Shown here: positions 29,899 through 37,902 of the stretch, piece after piece
Position numbering within the stretch: position 1 is the stretch's first letter
Layout of the letters: every line of letters starts with the position of its first letter
Assembly: GCA_947589345.1 (NCBI GenBank)
Contig: CANQAC010000004.1
Coordinates: 1-64,000 of the forward strand
Direction of reading: 5' to 3'
From: an uncultured Akkermansia sp.
Lineage (GTDB): Bacteria; Verrucomicrobiota; Verrucomicrobiia; Verrucomicrobiales; Akkermansiaceae
Length of the DNA stretch: 64,000 nt
The notes under the pieces: generated by a model
What the model saw: only the letters and a program-made list of their open reading frames with translations
The model's database searches: none
What the model was told of the DNA's origin: nothing
Position numbers and translations under genes: made by a program

Positions 29899-30522
29899 CT
29901 ATGAGCTTGGCATGTAAGTACGTAGCAACGCTACAGCGTCCACAGCGAGACGCGAGAGCGCTGTCCTCTTGTCGAGGATCCGTGGGAGCGCCCAAAGCGT
30001 GAAGTCATCATGCGCCACAATATTGAAGTACATCCCACGCAGACAGGTGAAGCACCATAACCAGTCATCCCGCCGCATCCCCGGAAAAAAACTGCTCAGC
30101 GCATCTGTCCACTCTGCTATGGCGTAGGCGTAATGGGATTCGTACACATCGCGTGTAAGTTCCGGGGATTCGTAGCCCATTTTATTGAGGAAACGAAGCA
30201 CGTCCTCCCCGGAAACCACTGCAGCATCCTGCCAATGCGTGAGGGGAGCCGCTAACCACGCATCAATAATCTGCACGGGATCGCCACTTGGCAGTGCTTG
30301 CAGCAAAGCCTGCCGACAGGCCTTATTGTACGGAGCAGACACATAAGCAAATGTATCGCGATAGAGGTCGGTTTTACTGCCAAAATGGTAGGTAATAGCC
30401 CCCATCGTCACTCCGGCACTGCGCGCTATATCGCGCAATGTAACTCCACGAAATCCCATGGCTGTGAAATCTCGTATAGCGGCGCGCATGATACGCGCTT
30501 TCGTAGCATCTGATCTGCTCAT
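29899..30522 (-). CDS. TetR-family transcriptional regulator
   Basis: 'ATKARIMRAAIRDFTAMGFRGVTLRDIARSAGVTMGAITYHFGSKTDLYRDTF' N-terminal HTH. Confidence 0.93.
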   Translation of the reverse strand: MSRSDATKARIMRAAIRDFTAMGFRGVTLRDIARSAGVTMGAITYHFGSKTDLYRDTFAYVSAPYNKACRQALLQALPSGDPVQIIDAWLAAPLTHWQDAAVVSGEDVLRFLNKMGYESPELTRDVYESHYAYAIAEWTDALSSFFPGMRRDDWLWCFTCLRGMYFNIVAHDDFTLWALPRILDKRTALSRLAVDAVALLRTYMPSS

Positions 30523-31514
30523 AATTCGTCAGGATTTTCTGATGGTAAATCAGGTTTGACCGGCAATTTTGAGCGCAGCAATTCAGCATCTTCTTTGCAA
30601 AATTGAGTAATCTTTGTGCGAGTGATGCGACCGCCGCTTTCCCGTAAGTACGCAACTTCATGCTTCGGATCTACTCGCATAAGTTTGGCGAATACATGTC
30701 GATCCCCACGCGCCGATTTCCAATCTCGATACCCTCGCTCTGCAAGCTCGCCCTTGTATTCATCGTACTTCTTTTGGGCCAAGGCAACGCCTGCTTTAAG
30801 TTCTTGAACAAACCCAGACAAAAATCCGTCGAATCCATCGATACGCGCAACTATCTTACCGTTAGGTGTAATTACCGCAAATGAAGGTTTTTTTGTCAAG
30901 CCGTAGCGTCTCTGCAGCGCATTGATGTTATCCGCCTTATATTTCGCATTATCGGAATTGGTATCGCTTAGCGAAGCTCCGGAATCCAGTCGCACACAAA
31001 CCGCACGAGTACCGACCCAATCTTCAAACTCCTTTGTCTCCAGATATTCCTTGCCGAGCTGACCGCTCTTGGGCGAGATGAGCGAATCGTGGAACCACAC
31101 AATAAGAGGGAGTTCCTGTCGGCGAGCCAGCTGAATCGAGCGTCCCATATCAATCTGCCAGCCTCGCCCAAGTTTTTTATTTTCAAAAATGGCTGTCAGT
31201 CCGGGGATTTCAGCATCCGGGTCATCCGGATTTGTCCACACCAGTTCGTCTTCCGATCCGTTGTCGACTTTTTTGAGTTCATCCTCTGAAGAGACACTGA
31301 TATTTACCGCATTAATATCTCCCTTATTGGCGAGCAACGGATTGCCTAAACTCCGCGCCACCTCTTCAGCTGAAGCAGAGGCTGCTTGTGCAGGCTTCTC
31401 CTCCTGCTTGTGGATAGTACATGCCACAAGCAAGAGTAGCAGCGTCTGTATGACTGCGGCGCGTACTAATACCACCTCATCCTTCATCGGGAGATTCTTG
31501 AGATGCTTGTTCAC
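30519..31514 (-). CDS. Lipoprotein with thioredoxin-like fold
   Basis: Lipobox LLLVACTI; 'MGRSIQLARRQELPLIVWFHDSLISPKSGQLGKEYLE...VCVRLDS...RYGLTKKPSFAVITPNGKIVARIDGF'. Real start may be internal (31487). Confidence 0.7.
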   Translation of the reverse strand: MNKHLKNLPMKDEVVLVRAAVIQTLLLLLVACTIHKQEEKPAQAASASAEEVARSLGNPLLANKGDINAVNISVSSEDELKKVDNGSEDELVWTNPDDPDAEIPGLTAIFENKKLGRGWQIDMGRSIQLARRQELPLIVWFHDSLISPKSGQLGKEYLETKEFEDWVGTRAVCVRLDSGASLSDTNSDNAKYKADNINALQRRYGLTKKPSFAVITPNGKIVARIDGFDGFLSGFVQELKAGVALAQKKYDEYKGELAERGYRDWKSARGDRHVFAKLMRVDPKHEVAYLRESGGRITRTKITQFCKEDAELLRSKLPVKPDLPSENPDEL

Positions 31515-32346
31515 GTACTTTCACAGCCCGCCACATTTGGTCAAACTGTTCAGCATCTGCCTGTTGAAGCGTTATGCTTTCATCTTCAAGCAGTTGTTGC
31601 ATCGTGTGAAAACGCCGCACAAACTTATTGTTAGCACCACGTAGTGCATCCTCCGGGTTCACGCAACGATGGCGACACAGGTTGACAACCGTGAAAAGCA
31701 AATCTCCAAGTTCCTCGGTCACACGAGGATCATTATCCGGCAACGTCATGGTACCCTGCACTTCGTCCAACTCCTCACGGATTTTTTCCACTACTTGTTC
31801 ATGCCTTTCCCAATCAAAGCCAACTTTAGCCGCCTTTGCTGTAAGCTTGTAAGCCCGTATCAGCTCCGGCAATCCTTTCCCGCAGTCGTGCAAATATGGT
31901 TGATGCTCCGTGTGACGCTCCTGCCGTTTGATCTGATCCCAACGGGTCAGCACCTCATCGGCGTCCTTAGCAATAGCCTCGCCGAACACGTGAGGATGAC
32001 GTCTTACCAACTTTTCGCACAACTCGCGGGCTACATCGTAAACACTGAATCCCTCTTCAGGGCGCTCTTGAGCCAATTCAGCATGAAATAGTACTTGCAA
32101 TAGCACATCTCCAAGCTCCTCTCGCAAGTGGACCGCATCCTTTGATCGGATAGCATCTATGCACTCATAGCATTCCTCGATGAGATTGGCAATAAGGCTC
32201 TCGTGTGTTTGTTCAGCATCCCAGGGGCAACCACCGGGCGCTCGTAGACGGTGCATAATCGCTATGGCGCGTTCCAATTGGCGCTGCGGCTCCGAGCAGC
32301 GTATCATTTCATCATCATTCACGGCTACGTTGATCTCGGCGTTCAT
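31477..32346 (-). CDS. mazG: Nucleoside triphosphate pyrophosphohydrolase MazG
   Basis: 'LRAPGGCPWDAEQTHESLIANLIEECYECIDAI', 'LREELGDVLLQVLFHAELAQE', second MazG domain 'EELGDLLFTVVNLCRH'. Confidence 0.95.
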   Translation of the reverse strand: MNAEINVAVNDDEMIRCSEPQRQLERAIAIMHRLRAPGGCPWDAEQTHESLIANLIEECYECIDAIRSKDAVHLREELGDVLLQVLFHAELAQERPEEGFSVYDVARELCEKLVRRHPHVFGEAIAKDADEVLTRWDQIKRQERHTEHQPYLHDCGKGLPELIRAYKLTAKAAKVGFDWERHEQVVEKIREELDEVQGTMTLPDNDPRVTEELGDLLFTVVNLCRHRCVNPEDALRGANNKFVRRFHTMQQLLEDESITLQQADAEQFDQMWRAVKVREQASQESPDEG

Positions 32347-32614
32347 TCACTGCTTTCCCTGCCAGGATATCCTGAACCTGCTGCACATGCTTCCAAGCCA
32401 CCCGACGACGGCTGTATTTTCGTTTGAGCAAATCGAGCAATTCCTGCCATATCTCCATGGTGAACTTTGCGGGCTGTGGTCCCCCCAACTCATTTCTCTG
32501 CGAACGCGATACCTTCGGCGTGCAAGTCAACTGCCACCAACCGCCAAAGCAGGAGGCCTCGTAGATCACCTTTTCCCCCTCCTCGGTACGCGACTGCCAG
32601 CTGAAAGTCTCCAC
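32315..32614 (-). CDS. Small conserved-looking hypothetical protein
   Basis: 99-aa ORF in the same frame direction, abutting the flavodoxin-like gene (5 nt) and overlapping mazG by 32 nt; coherent, Trp-rich sequence. Confidence 0.5.
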   Translation of the reverse strand: METFSWQSRTEEGEKVIYEASCFGGWWQLTCTPKVSRSQRNELGGPQPAKFTMEIWQELLDLLKRKYSRRRVAWKHVQQVQDILAGKAVNERRDQRSRE

Positions 32615-32619
32615 AGCTC

Positions 32620-33345
32620 TTATCGGATGAAGTGAGTAAACTTGCGTTCCACCGCCGTCGGAGCCGGTACCGCAGCATAGGCTCTCACAGCCCGCGCCAT
32701 GTTTCTCCCCAATTGGCGCATAATGCTCACGCCCTCCTCATCCGCCATCACATCCTCCGGACCAAAGTCATGCACCTCATTCCAATAGAATGACGACACC
32801 ACCGGCATCTGAGCTATCGTAAAATGCTTCTGGATTGCATCCAAAGTGGCCAATGACCCCGCTCGACGACTGGATGCTACGGCAGCGGCGGGTTTTCCTT
32901 CAAAAGCTCCACCACCCGCATAAAACGCGCGATCCATGGCACTCAGCAACCGTCCGCTGGGATGTCCGAAGTACACTGGTGAGCCGAACACAAAACCCTG
33001 CGCTTCTCGCGCCTTAGTGATAAGCTCATTTACCGCATCTTTATCCCAAATACACCGGCCAGGGTGCTTTTTGCAACTGCCACATGCCATACAATCTTGC
33101 ACCGGAGCCGTGCCCAAGTAAAAAATCTCCGTATCCACCCCGTCAGCCTGCAGTTCCTGAGCCACTATACTGAGGGCAGTGTACGTGCAGCCCTCCATAT
33201 GCGGGCTTCCATTGACTAACAAAACACGGGGCTTGGTCACGCCCGACCCAGCCGTGGCAACGATATCCTCCCCAGCCACGGCAGCTGCCGCTAACGCTCC
33301 ACCTGCTAATCCCAACTTCGTCATAAATGTACGTCTATCTGTCAT
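32620..33345 (-). CDS. Flavodoxin-like / NADPH-dependent FMN reductase family protein with Tat-like signal
   Basis: 'MTDRRTFMTKLGLAGGALAAAAVAG' leader; 'VLLVNGSPHMEGCTYTALSIVAQEL', 'CMACGSCKKHPGRCIWDKDAVNELITKAREAQGFVFGSPVYFG'. Confidence 0.88.
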   Translation of the reverse strand: MTDRRTFMTKLGLAGGALAAAAVAGEDIVATAGSGVTKPRVLLVNGSPHMEGCTYTALSIVAQELQADGVDTEIFYLGTAPVQDCMACGSCKKHPGRCIWDKDAVNELITKAREAQGFVFGSPVYFGHPSGRLLSAMDRAFYAGGGAFEGKPAAAVASSRRAGSLATLDAIQKHFTIAQMPVVSSFYWNEVHDFGPEDVMADEEGVSIMRQLGRNMARAVRAYAAVPAPTAVERKFTHFIR

Positions 33346-33359
33346 AAAAATCGTGTTGA

Positions 33360-33881
33360 TTAACGACGTTGCGGCGCTCCGCCCAATTCTCGGTGAATGC
33401 GCCCTACATCATCATGCATTGTGGGGGCAATTTGGCTGCGCCGACCGGGATCCAACGACACAATGAGCGGCTTGGAGCGACTGCCGTCAGCCGTATACTT
33501 ATATATGACGCGCTGCACCAATTTGCCCTGCGGATGCGAGAACATGCGCTCCTCAATAAGGCGAGCCGAACTGTCATACCCATACGCCACCTTGTAAATC
33601 AGGTCACGATTGTGATCGTAAATGTTGCAGGCCACTAACTGCCCATACTTCCCCTCGCGATAATCGTTGATGGCCGCCAGTTTCCCGCTCGCAGTATATG
33701 TTGCGCACCTCATCCCCTTGCTCCCCCGCTGCCTCTTGTACACCGATCGAGACCCATCCGGATGCCGCACCACACGCGCCAAGTCACGGCTTTCATTGGC
33801 CAAGTTTGGGCTCTGAGCTTCCGTCATCTCCATCATCCACGCCATCAGCGCGCATATTGCCATGGTGATGCACCTGTTCAT
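33360..33881 (-). CDS. Exported hypothetical protein (YD/RHS-like short motifs)
   Basis: Signal peptide; 'AYGYDSSARLIEERMFSHPQGKLVQRVIYKYTADGSRS' resembles repeat-type 'Y..D..G' motifs. Confidence 0.65.
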   Translation of the reverse strand: MNRCITMAICALMAWMMEMTEAQSPNLANESRDLARVVRHPDGSRSVYKRQRGSKGMRCATYTASGKLAAINDYREGKYGQLVACNIYDHNRDLIYKVAYGYDSSARLIEERMFSHPQGKLVQRVIYKYTADGSRSKPLIVSLDPGRRSQIAPTMHDDVGRIHRELGGAPQRR

Positions 33882-33888
33882 GTCTCGT

Positions 33889-33917
33889 ATTCTACCGCGC
33901 TAACCGCGCCATGGCAA
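33889..33917 (-). promoter_or_regulatory. Sigma70-like promoter, -10 box 7 nt before ATG (leaderless geometry)
   Basis: TTGCCA-17-TAGAAT then ACGAGAC then ATG (33881). Confidence 0.6.
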
Positions 33918-34001
33918 GCCTATTCATTCTCTCGTGTTTTGCAAAAACTTTTCCATTTTCTTTCCGCCCGTACTCCAAATTCTCTCCTGACCATATTTCA
34001 C

Positions 34002-34030
34002 TTGACAAGACAAGCGTCATACCCTATATC
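34002..34030 (+). promoter_or_regulatory. Sigma70-like promoter with normal leader
   Basis: TTGACA-17-TATATC, 30 nt before ATG at 34061, with AGGA just before the ATG. Confidence 0.55.
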
Positions 34031-34060
34031 AAAGCGCGACGCAGTAAACTCCATAGGAAT

Positions 34061-34654
34061 ATGATACACTTTCAAAGGCGAATGGCTACGGTATTGGTTT
34101 GTGTGGCCGTGGTGTCGGGACTGAACTCATGTATCAGTCAAATACTTGGGCAGGTGGTACGACAACAAATTAAAGAAGCCGGTGTGGACCTGTTGAACGC
34201 GAAAGACAAGGAATTCCAAAAAATAAACTCTAAGTCGTACAGCGACTTCATGCAAAAAGTAGATCAAGCCTGCTCTGCCAAAGTATGGGTTCGCAAAGGT
34301 CTGCGTAATGGCGTGACCAAAGATTTTGTTCTCACACCGGCTGAATTCTCACAACTCAAGGAAATCCTGCAGCGCACCGCACCCGTACCGCAAGCCAAGC
34401 AAGAACTGCTTCCCATGACGATTTCACGCGCATACAACAAACGTCTTGTCCTCTTTGATGCTTCAGGACGCCAAGTGTACTCCGTGGCGTACAGCAACAA
34501 ATGGATGAAAGAATCGCAGATGAAAGAACTCTCTGCCGACCGAACAGCCGGGCTTTTTGAAGCCGACTGGTTTTTACCAGATGCGGATTATGATGCTCTT
34601 TTCGCTCTGCCAAGTGTGCAAGCCGCCGAAAGTTGGGCCAATACCGCTCGATAA
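34061..34654 (+). CDS. Hypothetical lipoprotein
   Basis: Start reset to MIHFQRRMATVLVCVAVVSGLNSCISQ (lipobox); the upstream promoter supports this over the 33911 start. Confidence 0.65.
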   Translation: MIHFQRRMATVLVCVAVVSGLNSCISQILGQVVRQQIKEAGVDLLNAKDKEFQKINSKSYSDFMQKVDQACSAKVWVRKGLRNGVTKDFVLTPAEFSQLKEILQRTAPVPQAKQELLPMTISRAYNKRLVLFDASGRQVYSVAYSNKWMKESQMKELSADRTAGLFEADWFLPDADYDALFALPSVQAAESWANTAR

Positions 34655-34848
34655 GGATGCCGCCGTGTACTCCTGTGCCTGCATGATCAGCTCCTCTTAG
34701 GCTCATTCGTATCGCTTTGTGCAGAAACGAAGCGTTCTTGGACAAATTCTCGCCCTGTTGGATCCTAAGTAAGGAATGCAGCACGCATACGTGACCGTCA
34801 CAGTTTCTATATCGGGTCTGCAATCTTGCAGATTCCGACGTATACGGC

Positions 34849-34877
34849 TTGCGGGACAAGCCGGGATGTGATATGCT
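34849..34877 (+). promoter_or_regulatory. Sigma70-like promoter of holA, -10 box 6 nt before ATG (leaderless geometry)
   Basis: TTGCGG-17-TATGCT then CGACAC then ATG (34884). Confidence 0.6.
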
Positions 34878-34883
34878 CGACAC

Positions 34884-35981
34884 ATGGCAAGCGAGCAGAC
34901 GAGTTTTGTATATTTTGGGGGTGACGAGGGGGCCGCTGCCGCTGCTGCAGCAAATCAATACGAGGAATTAACCTCTGGCAGTGAAGGGTGGGGGAATGAA
35001 GTGATTGATGGAGCAGCTCCCACCGTAGACGACGCCACACAAGCCCTGCGACGCACCTGCGACGCTCTGCAAATGATCAACATGTTTGGGGGCAAAAAGG
35101 TGATCTGGTTGCGCGGCGTGAACTTCATGGCGGACACTCCGAGTGGCGCCCGAAGCGAGATTGTGCAGGAGGGAATAGATGAACTCTTAGACGTCCTCCA
35201 GAATATGCCTTCGGAAACTTTTCTTGTTCTGAATGCAACTGAAGTCGACAAACGACGCAGTTTTTTCAAAAAACTCGCGACCATAGCGCAAATGAAAGAG
35301 TTTGCGAGTATTGATATCACCCAGGAAGGTTGGGAGAGCGATGTGGCCGCTCTCACCATAAAACTAGCTCAACCTCTGGGACTTAAGTTTGACAATGCCG
35401 CCATGGAGCTTTTCGTACAACGTGTTAATGAGAGCACTCGCCAAATCTCCGGCGAACTCACAAAGCTGGACATCTATCTTGGCCCCAATCGCCGCACGGT
35501 CACCGAGCAAGATGTGGAAATTATGATCCCCATTTCCCGTCATGGCGTGATTTTTGAAATATCACGAGCCATTGAACGTCACAACAGCCGCCTCGCCATC
35601 CGCTTACTTAATGAGCAAATGGCACAAGGTGAACAAGCTGTCACCATCATGCGAGCCGCGATCATTCCCACTGTACGGCGGCAATATACGACCCGGTTGC
35701 TGGTGGATACGTATGGTTTAGATACGCGATGCGGATACCGCAGTTTTGAGAGTAAATTAAATACTTTGCCGGAAGAAGCCCGCAAACTCATCCCTCGCAA
35801 AAAAGACGGTTCTCTGAGCTGCTATGGAATCTACACCACGGCCTGCTCCTTGGGCAAGCTCTCTCTTAAACAGGCCAAACACCACCTCAACGCCTGCGCA
35901 CTAGCAGATCGTCGTCTTGTGAGTACCCAGCTGGATGTGCGTGATGTGCTGCAAACTCTCGTCATGACCTTGACCGCGTGA
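34884..35981 (+). CDS. holA: DNA polymerase III subunit delta
   Basis: 'KKVIWLRGVNFMAD', 'AMELFVQRVNESTRQISGELTKLDIYLGPNRRTVTEQDVEIMI', 'FEISRAIERHNSRLAIRLLNEQMAQGEQAVTIMRAAIIPTVRRQY'. Confidence 0.88.
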   Translation: MASEQTSFVYFGGDEGAAAAAAANQYEELTSGSEGWGNEVIDGAAPTVDDATQALRRTCDALQMINMFGGKKVIWLRGVNFMADTPSGARSEIVQEGIDELLDVLQNMPSETFLVLNATEVDKRRSFFKKLATIAQMKEFASIDITQEGWESDVAALTIKLAQPLGLKFDNAAMELFVQRVNESTRQISGELTKLDIYLGPNRRTVTEQDVEIMIPISRHGVIFEISRAIERHNSRLAIRLLNEQMAQGEQAVTIMRAAIIPTVRRQYTTRLLVDTYGLDTRCGYRSFESKLNTLPEEARKLIPRKKDGSLSCYGIYTTACSLGKLSLKQAKHHLNACALADRRLVSTQLDVRDVLQTLVMTLTA

Positions 35982-35987
35982 TCCCCC

Positions 35988-37874
35988 ATGCAGAGTTCGA
36001 CTTCTCAGGTATACGACGTCCTAGTTATTGGAGGCGGTCATGCCGGTATTGAAGCGGCTTTGGCTGCCAATCGCATGGGTGGACGTGTGGCTTTGCTCAC
36101 ACAAAATCTGGATACGATCGGTCAAATGAGCTGTAATCCCGCCGTGGGAGGACTTGCCAAGGGCCACATCGTAGCCGAAATTGATGCCTTAGGTGGCGCC
36201 ATGGGTCTGAACACGGATGCAACGGCCCTACAACTGCGTGTCCTCAACGCTTCAAAAGGCCCAAGTGTGCAAGCATTGCGCGCCCAATGCGACAAATCTG
36301 CATACCGGACACGCATGAAATGGCTGCTGGAGCATACTTCCGGACTTGAATTGCTACAAGGGGAAGCATGTGATATCTGCGTGGAGTCCGGACGCGTTAC
36401 AGGCGTTCTCACGACGTGGAACCAGCGTTTTGCCGCCAGGAATGTGGTGCTGTGCAGCGGGACCTTCATGCGAGGGTTGTTGCATGTGGGAGAGCAACAT
36501 TTACCAGGCGGTCGTTTGGGCTGCACTCCCAGCAACATCTCCACCTGTCTGGAGAAAATCGGATTCCCACTGCAACGTTTTAAAACTGGTACATCCCCGC
36601 GCGTAAAAGGTGCGAGCATTGATTTTCATGGGCTTGAGCTGCAGCATGGAGATGAACCTGCCCCGCTCTTCAGCCGACGGTCTCGGTCTGTGCTTTCGCG
36701 CACCCATGAGCCGTATTGCACACTTAACTTCTTTGCAGAACCAAGCTTTATTTTCCACCAACTTCCCTGCGCCATTACTTACACGCACGAAGGAACTCAC
36801 AACATTATCCGGGACAATCTACAGCGCAGTCCGCTTTTTGCTGGTATCATCAAAGGCGTTGGGCCCCGATATTGCCCAAGTATTGAGGACAAAGTGGTGC
36901 GTTTTGCCGACAAACAACGCCACCAAATTTTTGTAGAACCCGAAGGGCGCAGCACCGATGAGTACTACCTGAACGGCCTTTCCACCAGCCTTCCCTTCGA
37001 TGTTCAGGAGGCTATTGTACACAGCATTCCCGGGCTGGAACATGCACAAATTATCCGCCCTGGCTATGCTGTAGAATATGATTTTGTACCTCCCACGGAG
37101 TTGCTTCCTACGTTGGAAACCAAGCGTGTGCGTGGTCTCTATTTCGCAGGACAAATCAATGGCACCAGCGGCTATGAGGAAGCTGCCGGACAAGGTCTGC
37201 TCGCAGGGGCAAACGCTATGCTTGCGTTACGCGGCAGTGAACCAATTATTCTGCGGCGCGACGAAGCTTATTTGGGCGTGATGGTGGATGATCTTGTGAC
37301 ACGCGGTACCGATGAGCCCTATCGCATGTTTACCAGCCGAGCGGAAATGCGCCTGCTGTTGCGACGCGACAACGCCGACCTGCGTCTCTCCTCCATTGCA
37401 CACCGCTGTGGCCTCATTGATGACGCCACAGCGGCACTCGCTAAAAAGCGGGCAGATAACATTCGTCGCGCTATCGCCTACTGCCATGCCACTAAATGGC
37501 AGGGTGTCAATTTAGAACTCTGGCTACGCCGCCCGGAAAACCACTACTCAACTCTTCCTGCACACCTTATACCAAACGCTGAAGATTCTGAGCTATGGGA
37601 TGCCGCCACCACTGAAATTACCTATGCAGGCCATATTGAGCGCATGCGCACTGCTGCCCTGCGACTCTCTAAACAAGAACATAAAAAAATACCTTCTGAT
37701 TTGGACTATGAGGCTATCTCCGCTTTAAAAACGGAAGCTCGCCAACGTCTGGAACGCGTACGTCCGGCTACCATCGGGCAAGCCTCACGCATCCCCGGTA
37801 TCACCCCGGCAGATCTAGCTCTGCTACTTGTATGGTGCCACCGTTGGGAACACAGGAAGGACTCGACGCAATAG
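35988..37874 (+). CDS. mnmG: tRNA uridine-5-carboxymethylaminomethyl modification enzyme MnmG (GidA)
   Basis: '[64 protein letters not shown]'. Confidence 0.97.
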   Translation: MQSSTSQVYDVLVIGGGHAGIEAALAANRMGGRVALLTQNLDTIGQMSCNPAVGGLAKGHIVAEIDALGGAMGLNTDATALQLRVLNASKGPSVQALRAQCDKSAYRTRMKWLLEHTSGLELLQGEACDICVESGRVTGVLTTWNQRFAARNVVLCSGTFMRGLLHVGEQHLPGGRLGCTPSNISTCLEKIGFPLQRFKTGTSPRVKGASIDFHGLELQHGDEPAPLFSRRSRSVLSRTHEPYCTLNFFAEPSFIFHQLPCAITYTHEGTHNIIRDNLQRSPLFAGIIKGVGPRYCPSIEDKVVRFADKQRHQIFVEPEGRSTDEYYLNGLSTSLPFDVQEAIVHSIPGLEHAQIIRPGYAVEYDFVPPTELLPTLETKRVRGLYFAGQINGTSGYEEAAGQGLLAGANAMLALRGSEPIILRRDEAYLGVMVDDLVTRGTDEPYRMFTSRAEMRLLLRRDNADLRLSSIAHRCGLIDDATAALAKKRADNIRRAIAYCHATKWQGVNLELWLRRPENHYSTLPAHLIPNAEDSELWDAATTEITYAGHIERMRTAALRLSKQEHKKIPSDLDYEAISALKTEARQRLERVRPATIGQASRIPGITPADLALLLVWCHRWEHRKDSTQ

Positions 37875-37902
37875 CTCTCGCCGTTGCCAGACGGCCTGCG
37901 AA

